A stretch of DNA of 64,000 bases from Arenimonas metalli CF5-1 (GCF_000747155.1 NZ_AVCK01000016.1:1-64000); one strand, 5' to 3'. Positions 15,517-25,089 are shown, counted from the first letter of the stretch. Notes: a model not told the origin generated them from the sequence alone. Translations and numbers: made by a program.

Positions 15517-18500
15517 TCATCGAAGGTTGCGATCGACCAAGCGAATGATGAGCAGAATCCGCTTGAGCACAGTCCCGAGGTATCGGTCGGACGTCGCCTT
15601 CACGTCTTCGGACTCCGGTGCGGCCGCCCCGAGTGAGGGTTTTGGGGCGACCCGCAGGATTCGCATGACCTCGAGCCCAGCTTCAGGGGGCGCCCCCGTG
15701 AACTGGTCCTCGCCTATCCCCAGCGCCTTCAGCAGGTCGCGCAGCTGTGAAGCCGCTTGCGACGGCAGGTGGATCCGGTCCGCCTGCGTCGGCTGCAGGT
15801 ACTCATAGAGCGTTTCGGCCAGGTTGGCGATGACCACCCGTCTGCCGCCCTGATCGTGGTCGTACCAACCGAAAAGCTCTTCCAGCTCCCGGCCCTTCCC
15901 GATTCGTTTGACTCGACGTCGTGGCGCACCTTTGGCCGTCTCGAGTCCGCGCTCCTCGAGCATCATGCGCCCGAGGCGCCGTTCCATTGGTTGGAGTTGG
16001 AGGCGCAGCCGAGTCGCTTCCGACGGGTCCGCCCCCCGAACCAGCAATGTTTTCTCCAAAGAGCCAACCCGGGCGACGTCGTCGAGCAGCGATCCAAGCT
16101 CGCCAGCGGTCCATTGGCGCATCGGACCCGAGCTTTCAGATTCTCCCTTCTGTATCACTTGAGATGGTGTCTCCTCCGGTCGCGCCGGCACCGCCCGAAC
16201 ATCCGCACACACATCCAGCCACGCCAGGGCCCTGTCTCGGCCCGGCCTCTGCTTGGCAGCCCAGTCCAGCGCATGCTGGCTGACGCCCAGCAACGGGGCG
16301 AGCGTCATGCGGTTTACGTATCGGGATGCGAGCCAGCAGTCAGTGCGTGATCGCAGCAACCAGACGAGATGGTGATAACAAACTACCGTGGTCTCGGGAT
16401 CCGCATGGCCAAGCGCCAGCACCTGCCCGAGCAGATCACGCGGGAGTGCGACCCCTTTTCTGAGAGTCGGAACCGGCACCATCCTGATGTGACCGGCCAG
16501 GGCCTCGCGATCCCGGTCGGCGAGGAAGACCGGGGTCGTTCGCTCCATGGCGACGAGGTGTCGCAGTGCGTGCAACCTGGACTGCTGCCGCCCCGTCACG
16601 TCCCGGCAGGCCTTGAGGCAGACTTCTGCAATCTCAGCCCGTACGCTGGCATCGAATGGCTCGTTGGTCGGACTGAAAACGTAAGCCGTTTCGAGATTAC
16701 GTGTTCTCAGGCGGAATCGCTCGGTCTGCACCCATTCTGGGAGCGTCAGCCCACCGACAGCTGTCGCATCGGCAGGAAGCTGAAGGGCGCGGCGGGCCCT
16801 AACCGTCTTTAGACGGCGCGAACTGTTGGGTCGAATCCGAATGCCTACCTGACCGTCCCGTTCCGATATGTCCCTGAACTGCAGGCCCAGGCCTTCGCCG
16901 CGCCGAAGGCCGCCCAGCCCAATCAGTGGCATCAGTTGACTGGCCTGCCTGGTGACGCGGACCTGGTACTGGCTTGATTCGTCCACTGCCTGCCCGGTCC
17001 TGTTGACCAGTGTCTGCACGATGGCGTCGCGTTCGGCCGGAAGGATGAGCCGAGCATCCGAAAGCGCGTCCGGCCCCTCCCGGAGGTAGAGCTTTATCTC
17101 CGACAGATCCACCTCGGGCAGTCCAAACTGTCGCTGAGCGTGGGCGTGGAACAGCAGCACGCCGGCGGCGGTCTTCTGGCGCAGGTCCTTCCCATCGGCA
17201 GACTTTGACTCGATGGCCACGAGATAGGCATCCTCGAGCTCGACTTCGTCAACGTCTGAAAGGCCAGATTGGCCGAAGATGTGGACCAGTGGTGCGCCAA
17301 CCCGTGTCAGGTAGTTCTCCACTGTCGAAAGCGCTGGGTTCTTCGTTTTCGGAGTGCCGTTGACGAGCAGGTCGATGGTCCAGCTTGCCAGCATCCTGAC
17401 GATTGGTTGCAAGCGGCGCTCTGCTTCCTGGGCCTGCAGCTGCGCCTCAATCTCAGCGATGATCTTCGCTCGACTTTCGGGCGTGGCAGCCTGTCCCGTT
17501 TCGATCGCCTCTCGCGTCAAGGGCAGCTCTGTGTCTTTGCTTGTGGCGGGAAAGACTTTGCAAAGCGCCAGGTATTGAGTTCGTGCGTTGCCTTTTCGCC
17601 CACCCGGATCCCGAACCAGCTCGCCCGGCGGCGCACCACTCCCAGAAGCTTCCCAGCTGCGGGAGACGGTTCCGGCTGGATCACCGTCAAGAAACGCCAG
17701 TTGCTCGAGGATGTGAGCGGGAGTCGATCCGCCCCGAAGTCCATTTGCTTTTCGGGCTGCGGGTGAGAGCTCATAGCGATTGGCAACGGCGGCGGTTTCA
17801 CACAGGCGTTCCAGAACGCCGTCCACCCGAGCCTTTCCGGAACCTGATCCTCGCCACAAGGCCCAGTCCGGCAGCATTTCCGCCAGTTTCGCGTTCAGGA
17901 CGTCCCGGTCCGGCAGCGTCTCGCCCCCTTTTTTCCAGTTCAGGCGCGCCAAGACGTGGGCTGCGACGCCACGCAAAACAAGCACTTGGTGCGGCTCGTC
18001 ACCCCACGGAACAAGCACCGTGTCCTGAAGGGTCGCCGATCGCTGAAGCTGGCCCCGGCGCGCAATGGCACCCCGGATCTGCTCGGCGGACTCGCAACAG
18101 CCGAACAGGACCATGGCCAAGGCCGCGCAAGCGCAGGCAGACTCCTCTTCCTCCCATCGCATTCCCTGCTCGGCATTGGCGAGCGTTGAAACGTGCGCCC
18201 TCAGGGCACGGATCTGGCGGACCGCCTCCATCATTCCAGGGACGAAAGCGTTATCCAGCGGGCGCCGAAGATTGAAGACCTTTCCAGGAGTCTCGGGCAG
18301 CTGGCGGGTCCGGGTATTGACGATCCTCGCAACATCGCAAACGGCATTCGCGTTGGCAATCGCGAGCGCCAGGTCCTCGCCAGCCGCCTCATAGACCTCA
18401 TCGCGGATGCGCTCGAAGTCAGCCCGCGATAGGGCATGACGCTCTTGGTCACGACTCTTGTTGTGGTAGCGCGTCACAATTCCTGCGCTCACCAGCTCAG

Positions 18501-21165
18501 GGTGTGCCAGCACGGTTTGCTCCGCCTGCTCCCGGTAGGCACGAAGCTTCGACTTCATCGCTTCGCGCCACTGCAGGGCAATGAGTCGGTGACTGGCTGC
18601 ATGATCGGAGATCCGTTTGCTCCAGGCTTTCAGTGGCGTGAGCATGTCCGCGGAAATTGGCTTCTTGGCGGGCAGGCCACGGACAACCTGCCAACCCTGA
18701 GCGCGTGCCAGCAGCTCCCATTCCGGCGCCACAGTCTCGACGAAGAGCCAAGGCTCGGTTGGACTGGCTTTTGAGAAGGGGTAGCCAACCGCCTCAAGGT
18801 GGCCGAGCTGCATGCTCGCCAGCTCTGGTCGCACACCCTGCTCTACAGCATGGGTGCGCATCCAATGGCGACCCCAGTTCATAGGCAGCAGCCCCCAAGA
18901 CTCGGGCATCAATGTCTTGAGCGCCTTGAGGTCGAGCGATTGCAGCCTGCCATCGACCGAAAGGCCCATGAGCAGCGGTGCTTCGCCGCGCAGGACATCC
19001 CGAACCGCGTCCTCGATGTCCGGGAAGTAAGATTGCAGGCCGGACAGGTGCTCGAGATAGGCAATCAACTGGCGGCACGCCATCGCCGGCAATGCGACAA
19101 GCCGCGGATCATGGGCGGCATCGTGGATCTTGTCCCGGAAAAGCGCCGCGCCGGCATTATCCTCGATGAGGAGGTCGGCCACCGTCAGTTCCAGCAGGGC
19201 CTCGGTCGGTCGATGCGTTACAACCGCCATCAGCATGCCGGCCACGTGACCGACCATGGCTTGGTGGATGTCCTGAATCCGGTTTTCGTCGATCAGCCGT
19301 GAGAGCCCGTGGTGCATGACTTTCGCCGGAGCGCGCGCCATTGCCTGGGCGCTGTCCAAGCGAACCAGCAGGTGACTGCCTACGCGGTCACCCGCATACG
19401 GGCAGTCGGGCAATGGATCACTGGTTCCCAGCAGTTGGTTTTGAAACGTCCAGTGAATCTGCGAGAGCGCGCGTACCCGCGGGGCGTAGTAGGACAGGGG
19501 GGCCGCTGACTGGCCAAGCGTGTCCGCACAGATCAGTTGGGTGGCCGCCGTGTCGCGACACTGTTCAAACAGGTGAACAGGCATGGACGCGCGAAGTTGG
19601 CCCATCGTGAAGACGATCCCCTCAGACTCCGCCACGACCCGGGCCGCTTCCCTGAGCCGGGCCTCAATCTCAGCCACCGGCAGTGAAACAAGTGCTCGCA
19701 GAGCGTCTGCGTTCTCCCTTAGCAACGTCATGAAGGCTGGCGCCAGCGGCAAGAGGAAGTCCTGCCGGACAGGTTCCAGATCCATCAACTGCGTTTCATC
19801 CGGACGGAAGTAGCTGGGCTCGAACTCATCACCCCCCACCTTCCAGAAGCACGAGAGCCGGACACCCCCATCCTTCAGCAGCAGGTCCATGCGATCCGGG
19901 TCGTGGACCCCCTTGGCGCACTCCAGCACCGACAGTGCGCGCATGCTCCTGGGCGTGCGGCCGAACAGCGCCTGGACCAACAACCCGCAACCACCGGCCC
20001 GTATGTCATAGCCGGCACTCGCTTGGCGAAGGAGGTTCATTGTCCCGCCCACAATCCGCGCGTAGTCGGCCAGGGGCAGGACGTCCGGGTGACTGGGAAG
20101 AAGGAGGTAGTTCGTGCTCCAAATGGCTTGGCGCACTTGGTGCCGAACCACTACGTCCGCATCCTCATTGGGGGGCGCCTCGGGCAACGGGGAAGTCAGT
20201 ACCCGTTGGGTCACCTCTTCTGCCGGTTCGCCGGCCAGTGGCTCCGGAGCGCTTGGTGGCCTCGGTGCGGACCTGACGCGGATGCCTGCCTGAAGACGAT
20301 CAACCAGTTCGTCCTCCTCCGTTGCCGCGTATCCGGCGTTTCCTGCCGTCGGCGTCAGCGGCGCCGATGGCCCGCCGGGGGTGGGGGGCGGTGAGGGCGG
20401 CGGGGGTGGAACATCCACGGTCGGAGCGGGTCCGGGTCCTATCGGCCCAGGGAGCGTCGGCTCCGGTTCCGGTCCGGGCAGTTGGACCGGCTTGGGAGGC
20501 CTCGGCGGACCCGGTGGGCGCGCTGTGCCGCGAAGCTCAGGCTCGAAATGGTCGCGCCATGCCCCGCTCATGGTCCTGTGGCCGGATGCCGTGATCCCCT
20601 CTGCTTCCTTAAGGAATTCCGCCAGATTGGCCGCTTGGCCAATCCTGAACAGCACTTTCTGATCCAACTCAGACCCGCTGACGCCGCGGATCGTGCTGGC
20701 CAGGTCGGTAATCGCCGTCACGTGCGGGACGGACGATTGCGACCACCGCCACTGGCAGGCGACCAGCACCAGCCTCAGCGCCTCTACTCCCTTGGGTGGA
20801 GCAACCCCCCCGCCGGCTTCCAGCAAGGCTTCAGCAAAGAGGAAGTCACCGCTGTACCCAGCGGAGAGCTGATTCGGCTTGAGCCTCTTGTACCTGCCTG
20901 GCTTGCCGGTCCGCAGAGCGGTCAGTTGCGGGCATATCCGCCGCACCCGCTCGACGAAGTCCTCGTCGAGCAGATCCATGGACCATGGAACTGTCCTGAC
21001 TAGGCGTTCGAGCGCCTCGAAGACGTAGGGGGCATGACGTACCGTGGGCGCCGGGAAAAGGTGGAGCACCCGAGTCAGCCAGTCGGCGTCGGACCCTTGC
21101 AGCCCGCCCAAGTCCTGGGCGAGTTGCTCTGCAATGTGTTGGCCTACTATCGGCGCGGCAGCCAT
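15517..21165 (-). CDS. Giant protein with two tyrosine-recombinase-like regions
   Basis: 1882 aa, four to five times the length of a usual integrase. N-terminal domain (1-210); Pro-rich linker (about 213-270, runs of PPPPPSPPP); first recombinase-like region (about 590-830) with Arg652 in HRPTEALLEL, His767-x-x-Arg770 in NWGRHWMRTHA and Gly-His789 in QLGHLEAVGY; second region (about 1250-1640) with the full set Arg1421/1422 (GGLRRGEGL), Lys1453, His1532-x-x-Arg1535 (LHALRHL), His1587 (ALGHADPETT) and nucleophile candidate Tyr1597. Helical tail (1680-1882). The first region lacks a well-spaced tyrosine and looks degenerate. It probably integrates and excises the island at tRNA-Met. The start has no clear ribosome site. 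The gene is read away from the presumed right att site, 200 bases off. Confidence 0.8.
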   Translation of the reverse strand: MAAAPIVGQHIAEQLAQDLGGLQGSDADWLTRVLHLFPAPTVRHAPYVFEALERLVRTVPWSMDLLDEDFVERVRRICPQLTALRTGKPGRYKRLKPNQLSAGYSGDFLFAEALLEAGGGVAPPKGVEALRLVLVACQWRWSQSSVPHVTAITDLASTIRGVSGSELDQKVLFRIGQAANLAEFLKEAEGITASGHRTMSGAWRDHFEPELRGTARPPGPPRPPKPVQLPGPEPEPTLPGPIGPGPAPTVDVPPPPPSPPPTPGGPSAPLTPTAGNAGYAATEEDELVDRLQAGIRVRSAPRPPSAPEPLAGEPAEEVTQRVLTSPLPEAPPNEDADVVVRHQVRQAIWSTNYLLLPSHPDVLPLADYARIVGGTMNLLRQASAGYDIRAGGCGLLVQALFGRTPRSMRALSVLECAKGVHDPDRMDLLLKDGGVRLSCFWKVGGDEFEPSYFRPDETQLMDLEPVRQDFLLPLAPAFMTLLRENADALRALVSLPVAEIEARLREAARVVAESEGIVFTMGQLRASMPVHLFEQCRDTAATQLICADTLGQSAAPLSYYAPRVRALSQIHWTFQNQLLGTSDPLPDCPYAGDRVGSHLLVRLDSAQAMARAPAKVMHHGLSRLIDENRIQDIHQAMVGHVAGMLMAVVTHRPTEALLELTVADLLIEDNAGAALFRDKIHDAAHDPRLVALPAMACRQLIAYLEHLSGLQSYFPDIEDAVRDVLRGEAPLLMGLSVDGRLQSLDLKALKTLMPESWGLLPMNWGRHWMRTHAVEQGVRPELASMQLGHLEAVGYPFSKASPTEPWLFVETVAPEWELLARAQGWQVVRGLPAKKPISADMLTPLKAWSKRISDHAASHRLIALQWREAMKSKLRAYREQAEQTVLAHPELVSAGIVTRYHNKSRDQERHALSRADFERIRDEVYEAAGEDLALAIANANAVCDVARIVNTRTRQLPETPGKVFNLRRPLDNAFVPGMMEAVRQIRALRAHVSTLANAEQGMRWEEEESACACAALAMVLFGCCESAEQIRGAIARRGQLQRSATLQDTVLVPWGDEPHQVLVLRGVAAHVLARLNWKKGGETLPDRDVLNAKLAEMLPDWALWRGSGSGKARVDGVLERLCETAAVANRYELSPAARKANGLRGGSTPAHILEQLAFLDGDPAGTVSRSWEASGSGAPPGELVRDPGGRKGNARTQYLALCKVFPATSKDTELPLTREAIETGQAATPESRAKIIAEIEAQLQAQEAERRLQPIVRMLASWTIDLLVNGTPKTKNPALSTVENYLTRVGAPLVHIFGQSGLSDVDEVELEDAYLVAIESKSADGKDLRQKTAAGVLLFHAHAQRQFGLPEVDLSEIKLYLREGPDALSDARLILPAERDAIVQTLVNRTGQAVDESSQYQVRVTRQASQLMPLIGLGGLRRGEGLGLQFRDISERDGQVGIRIRPNSSRRLKTVRARRALQLPADATAVGGLTLPEWVQTERFRLRTRNLETAYVFSPTNEPFDASVRAEIAEVCLKACRDVTGRQQSRLHALRHLVAMERTTPVFLADRDREALAGHIRMVPVPTLRKGVALPRDLLGQVLALGHADPETTVVCYHHLVWLLRSRTDCWLASRYVNRMTLAPLLGVSQHALDWAAKQRPGRDRALAWLDVCADVRAVPARPEETPSQVIQKGESESSGPMRQWTAGELGSLLDDVARVGSLEKTLLVRGADPSEATRLRLQLQPMERRLGRMMLEERGLETAKGAPRRRVKRIGKGRELEELFGWYDHDQGGRRVVIANLAETLYEYLQPTQADRIHLPSQAASQLRDLLKALGIGEDQFTGAPPEAGLEVMRILRVAPKPSLGAAAPESEDVKATSDRYLGTVLKRILLIIRLVDRNLR

Positions 21166-21339
21166 GAGCGGGGTGGCACCAACGTGCTTGGGTCGTGCTC
21201 GCAGGGTAGCCCGGTGCCAAAGGTTTCGCTAGTAGTTTCCTGATGCACCGCCAAAGGTCGTCAGGTTCACTGGCGCCTGAGACAGGCCGTCGAATGTAGG
21301 TGTTTGATGCTGTTATACTAAGTTGACTCCGCCAGAGTA

Positions 21340-21380
21340 GTAGCTTTTTAAGCTACATTTAGGTGAGGCACTCATAATGC
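21340..21380. other. Presumed right attachment site of the island
   Basis: A short palindrome GTAGCTT-TTT-AAGCTAC (21340-21356) is followed 10 bases later by GGCACTCATAATGC, identical to bases 3733-3746 of the tRNA-Met gene (anticodon arm). The rest of the tRNA 3' half is absent, so this side is a core repeat only. It lies between the giant recombinase gene and the restriction gene, the usual place for an att site. Confidence 0.6.
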
Positions 21381-21388
21381 TATCACTA

Positions 21389-21413
21389 AACCCGCATTCT
21401 GGCGGGTTTTTTT
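21389..21413 (+). terminator. Intrinsic terminator beside the presumed att site
   Basis: Arms AACCCGC and GCGGGTT with a 6-base loop and seven Ts. It sits 8 bases after the tRNA-derived repeat and is of the kind found after tRNA genes. The functional tRNA at 3705 has no such terminator behind it, so this may be the native one displaced by integration. Confidence 0.75.
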
Positions 21414-21545
21414 GTGCCGTTTTTCGGTAACCGCAGCACCGAACCTTAGGCATAGCCCGGATGGCGGGAAATTCTCGTATCCACGCTATTGAATGGACCA
21501 GGACGTTGCGTAAGCTGGCTGTGCACATCATCTCAAGGGGCCGCC

Positions 21546-22823
21546 ATGCGTTTTCGTATCGGCGAGTTTTATCGCTACGCCAAGCCGGCTGACGCGAAAC
21601 CAAGCCACGTTGATGGCCTGCCGAACTTCCACTTCATCATGCGTACGGAAGGCATGCCCCAGATCCAGATGGAGCGGGGTATCGCCGCGCCTGCGCGAAC
21701 GCGCGCACCCGACGGTGATCGTGTCGCCGCCTTCTTTCTTTCCAGCAGCTATAACAAGCGGGGCTCATTTGAAAACCCGTGGCATGACGAGATCGAGCCC
21801 GACCGAGGCCATGCGAGGTACTACGGCGACAACCGGACCCCGGGCGCTGATCCTTCGAAAGCCCCTGGCAACTCAAGCCTTCTCGCCCAGTTCGAGTTGC
21901 ACGCGTCTCCTCACCCTGAGATGCGGCAAAAGGCGGCTCCACTTCTCGTTTTTAGGTCCAGCAAGAAAGGCTACAAAGAGTTCTGTGGCCTGGGCATCCT
22001 GACCGGCGTCCAACGCGTCACGCAGTACGCCCAACGCAACGGCGGATTCTTCACGAATTACCTGTTCGAGATTGCCCTGCTGACCCTCACGGAAGAAGAT
22101 GAAGGCGTGGCTGCCATTTGGCTCAAGGACCGCAGGGACCCCAAGCTTTCCGCCATCGTCGCCAATGCCGCTGCACCCAGTGCCTGGGTAAGCTGGATTC
22201 GCCACGGCAAGCCCGTTATCGAGAAACTGCGTCGCAGGGTAGTCCGTTACCAGATTGCTCCCAAGTCCGATCAACTACCGGGATCGAACACCAACGAGCG
22301 TAAAGCGCTCGAGACGATCTACAGCTACTACGACGGCAGGAAATCCCGGTTCGAGGCCCTTGCCAGCATGGTGTGTGAATCTACGGTGCGGGAGTCCGGC
22401 GGAAACTATCAACGTGGCTGGCTCACGCGTGGGACCAGCGATGGCGGACTGGACTTCGTAGGCCGCCTAGACGTTGGTGATGGATTTGCCCGAACCAAGT
22501 TGGTAGTCCTTGGCCAAGCCAAATGCGAGCGGATCGACGCCCCGACCGGCGGCAACCACCTGGCCAGAACGGTAGCCCGCCTGCGCCGGGGATGGCTTGG
22601 GGCGTATGTCACCACCTCCTTCTTCTCGCCTGCTGTCCAGAAGGAAGTCTACGAAGACCAGTACCCTCTAATTCTCATAAACGGAGGCCAGCTCGCCGCA
22701 GAAGCTACCCGCATGCAGCTCACAGGCGGCTACCCTTCTTTGGAGAGTTTCCTCGACTTCGTTGACCAGGGTTACGAGGAACAGGTCAGCTCCCGGGATC
22801 CCGAGGAAATCCTTTGGGACTAG
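21546..22823 (+). CDS. Modification-dependent restriction endonuclease (AspBHI-like N-domain, Mrr-type nuclease)
   Basis: 425 aa. The N-terminal half has the features of the AspBHI-type reader domain, an SRA-like fold that recognises modified cytosine: FFLSSSYNKRGSFENPWHDEIEPDRGHARYYGDNR (about 60-95). The C-terminal half carries the Mrr-family PD-(D/E)XK core: Glu in the helix FEALASMVCE (about 270-280), Asp in TSDGGLDFVG (about 299-303) and the QAKCE motif (about 323-327). Such enzymes cut DNA containing modified bases and thus act on phages with modified genomes. They need no methylase, and none is present. The ATG at 21546 follows AAGGGG; 19 upstream in-frame residues are dismissed. It lies next to, but outside, the 14-bp repeat that may bound the island. 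Confidence 0.85.
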   Translation: MRFRIGEFYRYAKPADAKPSHVDGLPNFHFIMRTEGMPQIQMERGIAAPARTRAPDGDRVAAFFLSSSYNKRGSFENPWHDEIEPDRGHARYYGDNRTPGADPSKAPGNSSLLAQFELHASPHPEMRQKAAPLLVFRSSKKGYKEFCGLGILTGVQRVTQYAQRNGGFFTNYLFEIALLTLTEEDEGVAAIWLKDRRDPKLSAIVANAAAPSAWVSWIRHGKPVIEKLRRRVVRYQIAPKSDQLPGSNTNERKALETIYSYYDGRKSRFEALASMVCESTVRESGGNYQRGWLTRGTSDGGLDFVGRLDVGDGFARTKLVVLGQAKCERIDAPTGGNHLARTVARLRRGWLGAYVTTSFFSPAVQKEVYEDQYPLILINGGQLAAEATRMQLTGGYPSLESFLDFVDQGYEEQVSSRDPEEILWD

Positions 22824-23103
22824 ATTGAAGGGGCGCGCATCACCCGCAATGGGCGATCAGGTCGTCACTACGAAATCGACGATTGCCCTGAGAGTGTCGA
22901 AGATCAGCCCTGCTCAAGTACGCCAGGCAGCTGAAAGGGGACGACAGCGCGGCCCTGCGGTGAAGCGAGCGGGCACGCCGCCACTCGCGAAGCCCGGTGA
23001 TCAATAGGCCTCCGAGCCAATTCTTCAACGGGCCTCAAGGTTCCGCCCACCCCGGATTGTAACAGTGGGATGGCACCACCCCGCCCCCACCGGCGACCCA
23101 CGC

Positions 23104-25089
23104 ATGCCAATGCAAACGGCCCGCCAGCTCGGATTTGCCCTGCTGCTGCTCGCCGCCGCGGCCCGCGCCGAAGTCACGCTCGAGGCCGTCCGGGCGCTGC
23201 CGCCGCTGCCGGAAACCTTCCCGTCGGACGCCGCGCTGGACGCCCGCGTCGACTGGCTCCAGGCCCGCCTCGCGGCGACCGGCGACGACACCGAGCGTTA
23301 CCGCACCCAGCGGCTCCTGTTCGACGAGTACTACTACGAGCGCCAGGACCAGGCTGCCGCGGCGGTCTGTCGCGAGAACCCGCCGCTGCGGCTGGACTTC
23401 GCCTACCGCGAGCGCTGCATCCTGGCCTCGGTGTCGGAATACGAGGCCTACATGCCGGCCCTGCTTTCGCTGGCCAGCGAGGCGCGGCAGTCGCCGGAGA
23501 AGGCCGCGGCCGCGGCGCTGCTCAAGGACGTGGCCTGGCGGCAGTCGCAGTGGGGCGACATCGCCGGCGCCTTCGAGAATTTCGAGGCGGCGCTGGCCAT
23601 CGCGCCGGCGGACAACGCCGAGCTGCTCGGCGAGATCATGATGGACACGGCCACCAGCTACATCGTCAACGGCGACGAGAGTTACGTTCGTCGCGGGCTG
23701 GCGCTGCTGGCCGATGCCCGCGTGCAGATGCAGCGTGCGCTGGACGATCCGAAGGACAGCTCCGACAAGCGCTACCTCGGCGACAAGGTGGTGCTGACCG
23801 GATTCAACAGCGGCATCGCCTATGCACTGCACCTTTCCGACTACGAAAAGGCGTTGGCGAGCTTCGCGCAGGTAGCCGACCAGGACAGCCCGTATCGCGA
23901 GGACGCGCTGGTGTTCGCCGCGCTGTCGGCCGCCGAGCTGGGGCGGTTCGAGGCAGCCAGGGCCTACCTGGCCCGCTCGGAAAGCGAGAAGGGCGACGCC
24001 AGCCTCAGTGGCCCGGTCGCCCAGCAGTATTTGCAGTGCTACCGGCAGATCACGGCGCGGCGCTGGGACCGCGGGCATCCCGTCGACGCCTGCCTGGCAC
24101 TGAAGCCGGAGACCTCGCTGGAAGTCCAGCTCGATGTCTTCAAGCGGCTGTCGGAAAGCGACGATGCCGCCACGGCGCGCGCGGGCCTGATCGGGCTGAA
24201 GCGGCTGCTGGTCGAGAAGGTCGAACCCCAGCTACGCCGGCGGGCCAGCGGTGCCGCGTCGAATGCCGAGCTGATGCGGCTGCAGCGCGAATCGGACCTC
24301 AAGAGCGTGGTCCTCAAACAGCAGGAAGCCCTTCAGCGCGAGCGGGACGAAACCAACGCGCAGCGGCAGAACTTCTTCATCGCCCTCTCGCTGCTGCTGC
24401 TGATGGCGGCGCTGCTGGCGGCCACCCGGCTGCGCGCGAAGAAGCGGCTGGCCGAGCAGTACGAGCAGCTGAGCCTGGCCGATGCGCTCACCCATTTGGG
24501 CAACCGGCGCTACCTTGAGCAGCACATCGGCCGCGAGCTGTCGCTGCTCAACCGGATGCGGCACGAAGACCCGGCGGTTTCGCTTGGGATCTACCTGTTC
24601 GACATCGACCACTTCAAGTCGGTGAACGACCGCTTCGGCCATGCCGCGGGCGACGAAGTACTGGTGGAAATGAGCCGGCGAATCAAGGTGGCCACGCGCG
24701 GCGCCGACCTGCTGGTGCGCTGGGGCGGCGAGGAGTTCCTGCTGGTGGCGCGGGTGGACAACGGCGCGCGCTGCGCCCAGATCGCCGACCGCATCCTGCG
24801 CGCGGTCAACGAAACGCCCTTCGAAATCAGCGGCCACGGCCCGCTGGCGGTGACCTGCACCATCGGCGCGGTGACCTGTCCGTTCATCGAGGGCGACAAC
24901 ACGCCGATCTGGAACGAACTGGTGGGCATCGCGGACCAGGCGCTTTACCTGGGCAAGTCCGGCGGCCGCAACCGCTGGTTGATCGTGGACAACGTCCGCG
25001 TCGCCGCGGCCGAAGACGTCGGCGCGTTGCTGGCGCAGCCTCTGCAGCAGGCGGTCGACGCCGGGCTGGTCAGCCTGCGGACGTCGTGA
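23104..25089 (+). CDS. Membrane diguanylate cyclase with periplasmic TPR-like sensor
   Basis: 661 aa. A signal peptide (1-22) is followed by an alpha-helical TPR-like periplasmic domain (about 25-400), a coiled segment, one membrane helix (about 420-440, FFIALSLLLLMAALLAATRL) and a C-terminal GGDEF domain (about 455-625). The active-site loop is GGEEF (541-545), and the I-site R532-x-x-D535 stands five residues before it, so the enzyme should make cyclic di-GMP from two GTP and be product-inhibited. The ATG at 23104 is taken over 23110 with little to separate them. First core gene right of the island; monocistronic. Confidence 0.92.
   Translation: MPMQTARQLGFALLLLAAAARAEVTLEAVRALPPLPETFPSDAALDARVDWLQARLAATGDDTERYRTQRLLFDEYYYERQDQAAAAVCRENPPLRLDFAYRERCILASVSEYEAYMPALLSLASEARQSPEKAAAAALLKDVAWRQSQWGDIAGAFENFEAALAIAPADNAELLGEIMMDTATSYIVNGDESYVRRGLALLADARVQMQRALDDPKDSSDKRYLGDKVVLTGFNSGIAYALHLSDYEKALASFAQVADQDSPYREDALVFAALSAAELGRFEAARAYLARSESEKGDASLSGPVAQQYLQCYRQITARRWDRGHPVDACLALKPETSLEVQLDVFKRLSESDDAATARAGLIGLKRLLVEKVEPQLRRRASGAASNAELMRLQRESDLKSVVLKQQEALQRERDETNAQRQNFFIALSLLLLMAALLAATRLRAKKRLAEQYEQLSLADALTHLGNRRYLEQHIGRELSLLNRMRHEDPAVSLGIYLFDIDHFKSVNDRFGHAAGDEVLVEMSRRIKVATRGADLLVRWGGEEFLLVARVDNGARCAQIADRILRAVNETPFEISGHGPLAVTCTIGAVTCPFIEGDNTPIWNELVGIADQALYLGKSGGRNRWLIVDNVRVAAAEDVGALLAQPLQQAVDAGLVSLRTS

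Larger units (their letters stand above)
3705..21380. mobile_element. Integrated genomic island with tRNA-Met at one end and a 14-bp tRNA repeat at the other
   Basis: GGCACTCATAATGC, part of the tRNA anticodon arm (3733-3746), recurs at 21367-21380. Between the copies lie a giant tyrosine-recombinase protein, an IS remnant, a toxin-antitoxin pair and mostly unknown genes, many with looser codon use than the flanks. On either side are ordinary core genes (rppH; a diguanylate cyclase). The restriction gene at 21546-22823 lies just outside the repeat but looks like cargo, so the true edge may be nearer 22.9 kb. The limits are inferred. Confidence 0.65.

Noticed and set aside
22824..23103. Small genes between the restriction gene and the diguanylate cyclase
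   Set aside because: Open frames here lack ribosome sites and any family likeness; the stretch holds nothing I can support.
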